The position numbers and the translations under genes were made by a program. Shown here piece after piece: positions 15,288 through 22,994 of a DNA stretch of 64,000 bases. The stretch's first letter is position 1, and each line of letters opens with the position of its first letter. The stretch lies in contig NZ_CP029487.1 in NCBI RefSeq assembly GCF_002441855.2, positions 1,426,001 through 1,490,000 on the forward strand, read 5' to 3'. The notes below the pieces were generated by a model. The model was not told where the DNA came from. It did no database searches and saw nothing but the letters and a program-made list of their open reading frames with translations. Source of the stretch: Eubacterium maltosivorans. Its GTDB lineage: Bacteria; Bacillota; Clostridia; Eubacteriales; Eubacteriaceae.

Positions 15288-15495
15288 TTGTATGTATGCA
15301 TTTTTATTAATAGGAATTTTGGGAAATTATCGGCCTAACTAAGCAACCCGGAGGATTACCTCTTTTCTTATTTTTGTAAACAACATGGCCGATACAGATG
15401 TAAGGATACTTTATGGTGGAATACCTTGATACAGCACTTCGTTTCTCCTTTGACAGAACCCTATAACCGTGATATAATTCTTTTAAACAAATAAC
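15288..15495. other. Intergenic stretch, no convincing gene
   Basis: Between the XRE gene ending at 15496 and the small ORF. I see only very short frames and a GCAGAAA...TTTCTGC hairpin just to the left near 15239-15261. It could hold a promoter or control site, but no clear -35/-10 pair stands out. Confidence 0.4.
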
Positions 15496-15993
15496 TTAAG
15501 TATTCAGAATCGCACCTGTTACCAGCGGGTGCTTTTCTATTTTTTGACTGAAAGCTCCTGAAATCAATACAAATGCCGCTTCCAAAGATTCTTTGATAAA
15601 ATTGTTTGTAACCGCTTCGTCCTCATGATCAAGTTTTCCATCTCGAAGGGCTTCAATCATATCTGGAATCGCCCTGAGAACATCATCCATTTCTTTTTGC
15701 TCTAACAAAATTGATAGAGCCAAATCATCAACCACTTTGCAGTCTTGAAAGATCAGGCGTATAATTTCATTGTTTTCCAATAAATGGGAAATCATTAACC
15801 ATGGAGCTTGATAAACAACTGCCATGCTCATTACCATCTTATCCGGCGGCATCCCAAGTCCTATTGCCTTGCAATAATTCTCATAGTTGCTTAACTGTTT
15901 ATAGGATATATCTAGTAATTCAGATGCCTTTTCACGTGTGATTTTGGCGTTTTCTCTAGCAATACGGTATATATTCGCTCCCGTATCATTCAT
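15496..15993 (-). CDS. XRE-family phage regulator
   Basis: 165 aa from ATG 15993 with AAGGAGAG upstream. Residues about 5-40 are an HTH (IYRIARENAKITREKASELL, then SYKQLSNYEN). The C-terminal two thirds are helical and hydrophobic patches suggest dimerisation (IFQDCKVVDDLALSILLEQK). Resembles helical-tailed regulators of phage early operons. Confidence 0.7.
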   Translation of the reverse strand: MNDTGANIYRIARENAKITREKASELLDISYKQLSNYENYCKAIGLGMPPDKMVMSMAVVYQAPWLMISHLLENNEIIRLIFQDCKVVDDLALSILLEQKEMDDVLRAIPDMIEALRDGKLDHEDEAVTNNFIKESLEAAFVLISGAFSQKIEKHPLVTGAILNT

Positions 15994-16044
15994 TCTTTTT
16001 CTCTCCTTACTGTTATAAAATATGTACATAGACCTATTTAGCTT

Positions 16045-16233
16045 TCAATTTCTTCTCCGACCGATAAGATCTGACATAATTCTACGAAACCCTCCGGCCA
16101 GAATGACCGCTAATATCATTATTAAAACGAGCTCTATAAACACTGCAATTCTCAATACAATCGCCGTCTGATTCACTATTCGCATTAGCGCAATCAAGGC
16201 GTTTATCACTATTTCGGCTGTTGTCTCTGGCAT
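16045..16233 (-). CDS. Possible small membrane protein overlapping the next ORF
   Basis: 62 aa with a long hydrophobic span (IVLRIAVFIELVLIMILAVI) and a basic end (GRRRN). It overlaps the upstream 105-codon frame by about 150 bases in another phase. The nearest AGGAG is 13 bases from the ATG, which is weak. Only one of the two frames may be translated over the shared part. Confidence 0.4.
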   Translation of the reverse strand: MPETTAEIVINALIALMRIVNQTAIVLRIAVFIELVLIMILAVILAGGFRRIMSDLIGRRRN

Positions 16234-16399
16234 GTTTTTCTTCTTTCTCCTTTCTCACCCAATACACAACTCCCAAGACCATCGGTAACAGCAAAACTTC
16301 GCCGCCGATACTTGGTTTAGGTCTATAAAAATTTACAAAATATACAAACAACGGACTCAGCGCAATGCTGAAAACTAATGTAACAATCCATTTTTTCAT
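16082..16399 (-). CDS. Small two-helix membrane protein
   Basis: 105 aa. Two hydrophobic segments (VTLVFSIALSPLFVYFVNFY and LLLPMVLGVVYWV) in the first 50 residues, then a polar Asn/Ser/Arg-rich tail that looks like an out-of-frame reading of the overlapping ORF. The true protein may therefore be the N-terminal half only in effect. Phage early region. Confidence 0.5.
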   Translation of the reverse strand: MKKWIVTLVFSIALSPLFVYFVNFYRPKPSIGGEVLLLPMVLGVVYWVRKEKEEKHARDNSRNSDKRLDCANANSESDGDCIENCSVYRARFNNDISGHSGRRVS

Positions 16400-16407
16400 A
16401 GCTCAAC

Positions 16408-17274
16408 CTATAAAGATTCTGCAATTAATTTAGCGGTACGCATGGCGGCCTCAGTCAACTGTCGCTGCCAGGCTCCGTTTTTAGGACTCCACCGGAAGCC
16501 GTTTTGTTTTAATCGTGCCCTTACCGTTTCCTCAGGTTTTCCATCCAAGAAGATGCGCACCCGGTTGTCATCTTTGTCCGGTATAATCTTGCAATTATCG
16601 AACACCATCTCCTCGAATGCTGAATTTTTTATTTTTTCGAGCTGGGCAATGCGTTCTTCTGTCGATTTCAAATTTTGTCTGTTGTTGCTAAGCTCATAAG
16701 GTGGATAGGGTACTGGTTTCCTATTCCTTCTAGCTGCCTTGTTATGTGCTTTCATAAGCTCTTGCCGCTCTCTGAAATACAGTGCTTTTGCCTTTAGTTT
16801 TAATAAAGCATCAGGATCGTCAGACGATATGGCCTCTCCAAATACCCAGTGCCCCTTTTTTATTCTTTCAAGGGATACTTCCAAGGGTTCGAGATCTTTT
16901 AACCGCTTGTGTGTGTTTTCAATGAAGCGCTTAATTTTGCCGAACGCTTCTTCTTCATATTTCCATAAACGCTGTTGCTTTTTTTGATTGCCAGCACGAT
17001 CATATTTAGATGGACCCGCCACTGCAACAGAAACTATTTCAGAATCTTTTTGAAGGATTGTGTTGTAAGTTTTTTCGATTAAAGCCTTGTAACTTTCTCT
17101 GCGCTCTTTCAGCATTTCCTTTTGTTCAGGACTCAGGTTTTTTATAGAACGAAAATTCTGATCAAATGCCAACAATCGAGACTCAGCCTCAATGGCAAGG
17201 TTGTCCCCCCTCGTACCCATCATTGAGTTATCATTGCATCGCTTAATGGCTTCCTTATTCAAATTCAATTCCAT
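16408..17274 (-). CDS. Phage/plasmid polyvalent-type protein
   Basis: 288 aa. Helical N-terminal two thirds, including KKQQRLWKYEEEAFGKIKRF and HWVFGEAISSDDPDALLKLK. The C-terminal domain (residues about 235-285) has RVRIFLDGKPEETVRARLKQ then GFRWSPKNGAWQRQLT, a small module shared by DUF3560-like and other mobile-element proteins. Function unknown; it may touch DNA or replication proteins. Confidence 0.6.
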   Translation of the reverse strand: MELNLNKEAIKRCNDNSMMGTRGDNLAIEAESRLLAFDQNFRSIKNLSPEQKEMLKERRESYKALIEKTYNTILQKDSEIVSVAVAGPSKYDRAGNQKKQQRLWKYEEEAFGKIKRFIENTHKRLKDLEPLEVSLERIKKGHWVFGEAISSDDPDALLKLKAKALYFRERQELMKAHNKAARRNRKPVPYPPYELSNNRQNLKSTEERIAQLEKIKNSAFEEMVFDNCKIIPDKDDNRVRIFLDGKPEETVRARLKQNGFRWSPKNGAWQRQLTEAAMRTAKLIAESL

Positions 17275-17276
17275 TT

Positions 17277-17624
17277 TTATGCCGCCTTTCTGATCCGTTG
17301 GTCAAATTCAACAATCAGTTTATTTTGTTCGTCAATAAATTTTTGCATCATAGAGAACATTTCAAATTGCCAGTAGCCCTGCATCATAAAGTTAAAAAAT
17401 GGGAGTTTTGGAATTTTAGTAAACCGCTGTGTATAAGGTCCGCTATCACCGCCGATTGCAAACGGACATTTGCCAAGGTAAGCAGACATTTTCAAGCATT
17501 CCACATCCATTCCCATCACCCTAGCGGCATCTGTTGGAGACACACTCAAACTATTTGGATTTTTATCCATCAGATCAGAAAGAGCACGGTACTGTGTCTG
17601 TACGCTCTGCGGTATATCGAACAT
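17277..17624 (-). CDS. Hypothetical phage protein
   Basis: 115 aa. SPTDAARVMGMDVECLKMSA resembles a HTH used in excisionase-like or DNA-binding domains, followed by an aromatic segment (FFNFMMQGYWQFEMFSMMQK). GGGAGG is upstream of ATG 17624. It overlaps the preceding gene by 50 bp. No firm family. Confidence 0.5.
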   Translation of the reverse strand: MFDIPQSVQTQYRALSDLMDKNPNSLSVSPTDAARVMGMDVECLKMSAYLGKCPFAIGGDSGPYTQRFTKIPKLPFFNFMMQGYWQFEMFSMMQKFIDEQNKLIVEFDQRIRKAA

Positions 17625-17850
17625 TATGCTTTCCTCCCTTCTGAGCTTTCATCAATCGCTGAAATAAAGCATTGTGTTCTTCATCGCTAATCAAGCCAAG
17701 AATTGTTAAATTATTAATACGGCCTTGAATATTGCCTACTTCCATAGCATGTTCAATTGTGCCGTTTCCAAGTGTTTTTATGCTTTCTATATCGGTATAA
17801 ATCTGTGACACTTGCTTGCGAATAACACCACGATTAATTGTATAGTCCAT
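17575..17850 (-). CDS. Hypothetical phage protein
   Basis: 91 aa, helical, with GNIQGRINNLTILGLISDEE in the middle. The last 17 codons overlap the next gene. Sequence resembles small early phage proteins of clostridia. No function recognised. Confidence 0.5.
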   Translation of the reverse strand: MDYTINRGVIRKQVSQIYTDIESIKTLGNGTIEHAMEVGNIQGRINNLTILGLISDEEHNALFQRLMKAQKGGKHNVRYTAERTDTVPCSF

Positions 17851-18056
17851 TATGCTACCTCCATCAGATTTACCTGCATGGATAATCTAACCATCAGGTC
17901 TTTGTATTTTGCTTCTGTAATTTTCTTACCTGCTTTGAGAATACCGATTTTTTCTAAATCGCTATAATAAACGGCTTCCGGCATCTGACCGCCGAACTGT
18001 TCAATATGTGTTTCAATCCGGTTTAAGATTTCCTTTGTGGTATAAAAGCTGTTCAT
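17850..18056 (-). CDS. Hypothetical phage protein
   Basis: 68 aa. Starts ATG 18056 directly after the upstream stop and ends one base into the next start. KEILNRIETHIEQFGGQMPE and KAGKKITEAKYKDLM are soluble helical stretches. No family recognised. Confidence 0.5.
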   Translation of the reverse strand: MNSFYTTKEILNRIETHIEQFGGQMPEAVYYSDLEKIGILKAGKKITEAKYKDLMVRLSMQVNLMEVA

Positions 18057-18323
18057 TTATGCCACCTCACATAGGAAACTTAAGGTCTCGATTGCTTCGT
18101 CCATTTCTTCATTACTTCTCACATCATCGTAAAGAGAAATTTCAAAGCTTCGTTCCACTTTCTTTCTGGTAACTCGTTCGCCGTCCCATTCGTTGTACGA
18201 AGTGTCAATGTCGATGTACAGCATATCGTCCATTTCAGGATCATTTTTAACAACTTCTGCCAGCACTGCATTGCAGTTAAAAAGATTGGCAAGTTCAAAG
18301 ATTTTAGCTACCTTATCGTTCAT
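18057..18323 (-). CDS. Hypothetical acidic phage protein
   Basis: 88 aa, strongly acidic (ELANLFN, NDPEMDDMLYIDIDTSYNEW, DDVRSNEEMDEAIETLSFLC). Starts in an ATGA overlap with the preceding XRE gene. Acidic small phage proteins sometimes mimic DNA, but nothing specific is seen here. Confidence 0.5.
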   Translation of the reverse strand: MNDKVAKIFELANLFNCNAVLAEVVKNDPEMDDMLYIDIDTSYNEWDGERVTRKKVERSFEISLYDDVRSNEEMDEAIETLSFLCEVA

Positions 18324-18661
18324 TCCTGCACCTCCTTTCCCAAAACATTAATTATTCCATCTTGTGTAGATACAACATCTAACAATCTCCATCCCATTTC
18401 CAAAAGCAGCTTTGTTTCTTCTGTTCCTTTGATCTGGGCAACATCGTAGCGAACAACTTTTTTATCGTCTTTTTTGTTCACGATCATCAATTCAAAACCC
18501 AATGCGTCAAGTATTCTTTCTGCATATTCTAGCTTCATACTGCGTTGATCTTTTTCCCAAAGTTCAACGGCTCTTGAAGTACATCCAGCTTTTTCCGCTA
18601 CTTCCTTTCTACTTAAACCTTGTCGCTCACGCTCGAGGTGTAAAAAATTTTGTATGTTCAT
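18320..18661 (-). CDS. XRE-family regulator
   Basis: 113 aa. HTH at residues 5-55 (FLHLERERQGLSRKEVAEKA, then TSRAVELWEKDQRSM). The C-terminal part has a beta segment (DVAQIKGTEETKLLLEMGWR). Second gene of the leftward early operon, so a Cro/antirepressor-like control role is plausible. Confidence 0.75.
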   Translation of the reverse strand: MNIQNFLHLERERQGLSRKEVAEKAGCTSRAVELWEKDQRSMKLEYAERILDALGFELMIVNKKDDKKVVRYDVAQIKGTEETKLLLEMGWRLLDVVSTQDGIINVLGKEVQE

Positions 18662-18670
18662 GTTTTCCTC

Positions 18671-18901
18671 CTAACTGGCTTTCATCTTTTTATTTTCTAA
18701 CATATTGTTATAATCAATGTTAAAAAAAATTTTGTCTATAGATTTTCCTAAATAATCTGATATTTCTTTTGCCTTTTTCAATGGTGGGTTTCTTTTGCCT
18801 GACTCCCATTGAGCAACAGCTGCTTGACTAACATTCAGATCTTCTGCCATTTTTTCTTGCGTCACGCCCTTTTCAACACGATACTTCTCAATATTGTTCA
18901 A
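18671..18901 (-). CDS. Cro-like XRE repressor
   Basis: 76 aa. A single HTH_XRE domain, IEKYRVEKGVTQEKMAEDLN then QAAVAQWESGKRNPP, covers residues 4-60. First gene leftward from the divergent immunity promoters, the classical Cro position facing the CI-like gene at 19053. AAGGAGG stands upstream of its ATG. Confidence 0.85.
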   Translation of the reverse strand: MNNIEKYRVEKGVTQEKMAEDLNVSQAAVAQWESGKRNPPLKKAKEISDYLGKSIDKIFFNIDYNNMLENKKMKAS

Positions 18902-19052
18902 TTATTATGCCTCCTTTCTTATAACTTTATGTTATAAACATTATATAACATATTGTGATTTTTGTAAAGTGTTTTTATAACATTTATAACATTTTTTTAA
19001 TCCGTTCACATTTATAACAGAATGTGATATTATAATAACAAGAGGTGAGAAT
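18902..19052. promoter_or_regulatory. Divergent cI/cro promoter-operator region
   Basis: Leftward promoter: TTTACA (18963-18968) and TATAAT (18940-18945) with 17 bp between. Rightward promoter: TTCACA (19005-19010) and TATTAT (19028-19033), also 17 bp apart. Operator candidates include the inverted repeat ATGTTATA-N7-TATAACAT around 18929-18951 over the leftward -10, and several TATAACA half sites near 18976-18992 and 19012-19018 overlapping the promoters. They probably bind the CI- and Cro-like proteins. Confidence 0.8.
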
Positions 19053-19421
19053 ATGTTTGGTGAACGATTAAAGCAGCTCCGGGAGTCTAAAGACATTACT
19101 CAACAAGATTTAGCCGATATTTTAGGTGTGTCCGTTGGCACTATCGGAATGTACGAAATTGATAAACGGATGCCTAATAATAAAAACAGAAAAAAGTTGG
19201 CTGAATATTTTGGAGTCTCATCTGATTATTTATTAGGTCTATCGGATGATCCTACTCTTACAGATACCGAAGCTGAACAAGTAGATGATTTGAAAGCTTT
19301 CCTTAAAGACAGCGATATGCGGGCTATGTTCAAAGATTATGATCTTTGGACCGACGAAGAAAAGCAAGCCGTCCTAACTGTACTTAAGGGGCAAAAGGCA
19401 CTTAGAGAAAGCAAGGAATAG
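19053..19421 (+). CDS. CI-like prophage repressor (XRE)
   Basis: 122 aa. Residues 1-60 are an XRE HTH (FGERLKQLRESKDITQQDLA, then SVGTIGMYEIDKRMP). The C-terminal half is helical with no LexA-type peptidase, so induction likely goes through the ImmA-type peptidase encoded at 22995. GAGGTGAG lies before the ATG. Its stop codon lies in the loop region of a terminator. Confidence 0.85.
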   Translation: MFGERLKQLRESKDITQQDLADILGVSVGTIGMYEIDKRMPNNKNRKKLAEYFGVSSDYLLGLSDDPTLTDTEAEQVDDLKAFLKDSDMRAMFKDYDLWTDEEKQAVLTVLKGQKALRESKE

Positions 19422-19435
19422 CTTGCTTTTCTTTT
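19408..19435 (+). terminator. Terminator after the CI-like gene
   Basis: AAAGCAAG pairs with CTTGCTTT around GAATAG, followed by TCTTTT. The stem is nearly the same as that of the terminator at 20651-20680. Confidence 0.7.
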
Positions 19436-19462
19436 GCATCGTATGTAAAACGTTTTTAATAA
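19434..19462 (+). promoter_or_regulatory. Promoter of the HsdR_N-like gene
   Basis: TTGCAT (19434-19439) and TAATAA (19457-19462) with exactly 17 bp between, beginning right where the preceding terminator ends. Confidence 0.6.
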
Positions 19463-19498
19463 AATCACTATATAAATACACATTTAAAGGAGAAGAAA

Positions 19499-20593
19499 AT
19501 GGCTTTTGAAGAAAACTTGAAGAATCTCATTACACGAATTAAATCCATGAAGAACAGCATTTCAACGGAAGAAGCAACTAAAACATCCATTATTATGCCC
19601 TTTTTTCAAATTCTAGGGTATGATGTTTTTAATCCTGTGGAATTTATTCCAGAGTATACTGCCGATGTAGGAATCAAAAAGGGCGAAAAAGTAGACTACG
19701 CAATATGCCTAAACGACAAATTGACAATTTTAATTGAAGCTAAATCTATTAATCAACAGTTAGAAAAGCATGATTCACAATTATTCAGATATTTTGGCAC
19801 TACAGCTGCGAAATTTGCAATTTTAACCAATGGTTTAATCTATCGTTTTTATACGGATCTGGACGAACAGAATAGAATGGACAGCACCCCTTTCTTTGAA
19901 ATAGATTTAGAAGATATCAGCGATAGCCAGATAGCTGAACTGAAAAAATTTTGCAAAGAAAATTTTGATCTAAGTAAAATTCTTGATACAGCTTCTGAGT
20001 TAAAATATTTAAGTATGATTAAAAGAGTATTAAAAGAACAATTCATTAATCCAAGTGATGATTTTGTCAAATTTATCCTTAGTCAAGAAGTATATGATGG
20101 GATGAAGACACAGTCAGTAATTGACAAATACAAGCCAATTGTAAAAAAATCTATATCTCAATATATAAATGAACTGGTCAATGATAAAATCCAGAACGCC
20201 TTGAAAGACGAAGACGCCCATCCAGTAAGCGAAACATCTGCTGCAGAAGATGACGAAACCAAAGCAGAAGAACCAATTGAGATTCAGCCAGAAAATTTAA
20301 TCGTAACAACTGAAGATGAAATGCAAGCTTACTATACAGTAAAAGCTATTCTAGCTAAAGATTTTGACATCTCAAGAATAAGCTATAAAGATACTAGGAG
20401 TTACTTTGCAATACTTATTGATGGAATGGTATCTAAATGGGTGTGCAGAATATTTTTAAAAGAAAGTGTTAAATTTGTTGTTATCGGCTATGACGAAAAT
20501 AAAAAAGAAATTCGCTATGATATTGAGTCGTTAGATGACCTCTTCGGTTTATCTGATAAACTCACAGAAAGAACAAAACAGTTAATAGGATAA
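19499..20593 (+). CDS. Solitary type I restriction HsdR_N-like nuclease (cargo)
   Basis: 364 aa. Residues about 55-120 hold a PD-(D/E)XK core: KVDYAICLND...LTILIEAKSI with ESxK-like spacing, then QLFRYFGTTAAKFAILTNGL as in the N-terminal nuclease domain of type I restriction R subunits and stand-alone homologues. There is no helicase motor, methylase or specificity subunit. An acidic linker (residues about 235-270) leads to a second domain (YYTVKAILAKDFDISRISYK) that may sense a ligand. Own promoter and flanking terminators mark it as a moron, expressed in the lysogen; a defence role is inferred. Confidence 0.75.
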   Translation: MAFEENLKNLITRIKSMKNSISTEEATKTSIIMPFFQILGYDVFNPVEFIPEYTADVGIKKGEKVDYAICLNDKLTILIEAKSINQQLEKHDSQLFRYFGTTAAKFAILTNGLIYRFYTDLDEQNRMDSTPFFEIDLEDISDSQIAELKKFCKENFDLSKILDTASELKYLSMIKRVLKEQFINPSDDFVKFILSQEVYDGMKTQSVIDKYKPIVKKSISQYINELVNDKIQNALKDEDAHPVSETSAAEDDETKAEEPIEIQPENLIVTTEDEMQAYYTVKAILAKDFDISRISYKDTRSYFAILIDGMVSKWVCRIFLKESVKFVVIGYDENKKEIRYDIESLDDLFGLSDKLTERTKQLIG

Positions 20594-20650
20594 TACCTGG
20601 ATTAAAAACGGATCAAATAAGTGCTATGCAAGATTTAAAATACAAAAATG

Positions 20651-20680
20651 AGGAAGCAAGAAAAAACTTGCTTTCTTTTG
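20651..20680 (+). terminator. Terminator after the HsdR_N-like gene
   Basis: GGAAGCAAG and CTTGCTTTC pair around AAAAAA, followed by TTTT. Same stem as the terminator at 19408. Confidence 0.7.
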
Positions 20681-20740
20681 TAGTATATACAAAAATTTTT
20701 GAACTAATTAAGCATTGATTTATATTATGGAGGCAAAGAA

Positions 20741-21301
20741 ATGTCAAAACAAAGCAAACAGCCTATATCGAAAACCCCGTGGTTCGTTATTACTTTGCTT
20801 ATCGTGTTTTTCCCTGTTGGCCTTTACCTAATGTGGCACAATAACCTGTTTAAAGAAAAGACAAGGTTTATTGTATCCGGTGTGTTGGCCTTTTTTCTGG
20901 TTGTAGGATTGTTTTCCCCAAACACATCCGCCGATTCTTCAACGCAGATAGCTTCAAAACCTACTCCAACCGCCGTTGCTGTTACCCCCACGCCAACCCC
21001 TGCCCCTACTCCCACACCTACTCCGAAGCCAACGCCTACCCCGGCGCCAACACCGGAACCGACAATAGAGCAAACTCAACCCGAAGAAGCACCAGCCGTT
21101 GCAGCTATTGATGAACCTGCAGCAGCAAGCGAATATTCAGCGCCGGCATCATCTGGCACTTATATAGGAAATATAAAAACAGGTAAGTTTCACAGACCAT
21201 CCTGTCATACACTTCCAAAAGAAGGTAATCGAAAATATTTTGATTCCAGAGACGAAGCGATAAGCAGCGGTTATGACCCTTGTAAAAACTGTGACCCATA
21301 A
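20741..21301 (+). CDS. Membrane-anchored exported protein with Pro/Thr stalk and Cys4 domain
   Basis: 186 aa. Two hydrophobic segments (residues about 12-32 and 42-60) are followed by a Thr-Pro repeat stalk (about 80-110, an alternating TP pattern) and a small C-terminal domain with GNIKTGKFHRPSCHTLP...GYDPCKNCDP. This FHxPxC...PCxxC module resembles the Ada-type metal-binding/nuclease-associated domains found in secreted proteins. Likely displayed outside the cell. GGAGG is seven bases from the ATG. First gene of a three-gene cassette with terminators either side. Confidence 0.7.
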   Translation: MSKQSKQPISKTPWFVITLLIVFFPVGLYLMWHNNLFKEKTRFIVSGVLAFFLVVGLFSPNTSADSSTQIASKPTPTAVAVTPTPTPAPTPTPTPKPTPTPAPTPEPTIEQTQPEEAPAVAAIDEPAAASEYSAPASSGTYIGNIKTGKFHRPSCHTLPKEGNRKYFDSRDEAISSGYDPCKNCDP

Positions 21302-21312
21302 GGAGGACAAAC

Positions 21313-22176
21313 GTGAGCGACAATAAAAAAAAGACACAAGCACCACAAAGCGAAAACAACGGTAACGGAACCCTTGTAGGAGCGCTATTCTGCTTAATAT
21401 TTATGTTTTATGGTTTTAAAAACTTTAATTTTTTCTCAATTGTCTTATTTGGTGGAATTACCATATATCTATTCAGTAAGTGGAGCAAAATCAAAAAATC
21501 CTACAGGCCCAAAAATATTGAAACAGAGCCTAGCACTAGCACACCCCAACAGGAGCCTGTTGTTGCTGATGCCGCTTATGAGCCTGTAGCCGATGAGTCT
21601 ATAGACTATGGTGTTATTGAAGAAAAAAAAGAAACGACACCTATTGTCAAGGAAACAACACAAACCCAAGAAGATGTTAATCAAAAAGAAAACGAGCAGG
21701 AATTTGATTACGAAACAGAAAGAGAACTTCTTCAAGAATTACTCGATTGCGCAGGCGATCCACTTTTAACCCATTATCGGTACGTTGATCTGCAAGAGTT
21801 TTACTACAAATTTCGTGATTTAAGCCCTATATATGTGAATAGCTGCATTGACTACTGTGTACGGGACATCGAAATTTACAATGATGCGTATAACGAGATC
21901 GTCAAGCGCCATGCCGAACAAATAGAAGATATGAGGCAAAACGGGGATCTAACGGATCGAGAATACGAGAAACGCAAAAAAGAGGAAGTTAAGCTTCCAA
22001 TTCCGTCATTTAAACGTCTTGCCATTATTTTTGAAAAAATGAAGCAATACGACAGTGCTATTGAAATTTGTGATCTTGCAATAAAAAATGGGTTCAATGA
22101 CGATGGCACTAAATATGGCTTTAAAGGCCGGAAAAAACGCATTCTGGCTAAAATGAAAAAGGAAAATAAGGAGTAG
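21313..22176 (+). CDS. Membrane protein with cytoplasmic TPR-like C-terminus
   Basis: 287 aa from GTG 21313 (AAGGAGG upstream). Two hydrophobic segments (residues 20-60) precede a Glu/Thr/Pro-rich linker (about 70-130) and a helical C-terminal domain (IPSFKRLAIIFEKMKQYDSA, then ICDLAIKNGF) like a tetratricopeptide pair. That tail is shared with phage and mobile-element proteins I recognise but cannot name. Likely co-translated with its neighbours (11 and 2 bases apart). Confidence 0.65.
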   Translation: MSDNKKKTQAPQSENNGNGTLVGALFCLIFMFYGFKNFNFFSIVLFGGITIYLFSKWSKIKKSYRPKNIETEPSTSTPQQEPVVADAAYEPVADESIDYGVIEEKKETTPIVKETTQTQEDVNQKENEQEFDYETERELLQELLDCAGDPLLTHYRYVDLQEFYYKFRDLSPIYVNSCIDYCVRDIEIYNDAYNEIVKRHAEQIEDMRQNGDLTDREYEKRKKEEVKLPIPSFKRLAIIFEKMKQYDSAIEICDLAIKNGFNDDGTKYGFKGRKKRILAKMKKENKE

Positions 22177-22178
22177 AA

Positions 22179-22850
22179 ATGAAACAAAAATTTTATGAAA
22201 AAACTTGGTTTTTTATTCTTATGTGTATTTTCTTGCCACCCGTTGCAATTGCTCTGTTGTGGGTGCAGAAAAAAAGCAATAAAGGTGTAAGAATTATCGG
22301 AACTATTTTAATGGCAGTATGGACGTTAATTATAATTATATCCATTGTAGCCACTGGATCTGCGTCAAAAGATTTTGAAAAAGGTTTCTCAGATGGGACT
22401 TCTGCTGCTGTTTCCAACACAACGCCCACATCAACACCAGAGGCTTCATCTCCATCCTCCGATTCGTCAGAAGGGATAATTTCTGTTCAGTCAGCTATTG
22501 ATAAAACCAACTTAAAAAATACCACTACTACCAGTACACTAAAACCGGATGGTAGTTATGAACTCACAGTTGATGCGGATATGCCAGATTACATGGCAAA
22601 ATCGGCTGTATTTAATAATGCTTACGATCTTTGTGAATATCTAAAAGAATACCCGAAACTTGCAGAAGAATACTCATCAGTTATAATTAATTATAACGGT
22701 GACTATGTAGCTCAAGATGGCACTACTCAACATATGCCTTATGCCCGTATTCGATATACTGTTGAACAAATCAATAATTTCGATTTTTCATCCAGAGACT
22801 ATACCGGATTCAAAAATATTGCAGATGTCGTAAAAATGAATATTGACTAA
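22179..22850 (+). CDS. Membrane-anchored exported protein
   Basis: 223 aa. The N-terminus TWFFILMCIFLPPVAIALLW, then KKSNKGVRIIGTI and a second hydrophobic segment, parallels the N-terminus of the protein at 20741 (PWFVITLLIVFFPVGLYLMW). A Ser/Thr/Pro linker (residues about 75-105) leads to a soluble C-terminal domain of about 115 aa with no known family to me. Two membrane spans put the domain in the same compartment as that of the first gene. Confidence 0.65.
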   Translation: MKQKFYEKTWFFILMCIFLPPVAIALLWVQKKSNKGVRIIGTILMAVWTLIIIISIVATGSASKDFEKGFSDGTSAAVSNTTPTSTPEASSPSSDSSEGIISVQSAIDKTNLKNTTTTSTLKPDGSYELTVDADMPDYMAKSAVFNNAYDLCEYLKEYPKLAEEYSSVIINYNGDYVAQDGTTQHMPYARIRYTVEQINNFDFSSRDYTGFKNIADVVKMNID

Positions 22851-22861
22851 TTTGAACTTAT

Positions 22862-22882
22862 AGCCCGAATATTCGGGCTTTT
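22862..22882 (+). terminator. Terminator after the membrane cassette
   Basis: Perfect palindrome AGCCCGAATATTCGGGCT followed by TTT. Confidence 0.7.
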
Positions 22883-22939
22883 CACAATTTCTTTTTCTCT
22901 CCACGTTTAAAACATTTGTTTTTCATTTATTTACATATA

Positions 22940-22951
22940 GAACTTTCGTTC
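22940..22951 (+). promoter_or_regulatory. Possible LexA (SOS) box before the ImmA-like gene
   Basis: GAACTTTCGTTC has the GAAC-N4-GTTC core of the Firmicute SOS box and lies nine bases upstream of a TATAAT (22961-22966). One such match is expected by chance in a sequence this long. Confidence 0.4.
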
Positions 22952-22994
22952 GATACGTGCTATAATATTTCTCAACCAATAGGAGGATTATTAT

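Noticed and set aside
20699-20728. A promoter (TTGAAC...TATTAT) for the three-gene cassette
   Set aside because: The predicted start would fall after the ribosome site of the first gene, so this pair is unlikely to be the promoter.
20824-21015. Minus-strand frame rich in Gly and Val
   Set aside because: It is the antisense reading of the Thr-Pro repeat of the gene at 20741.
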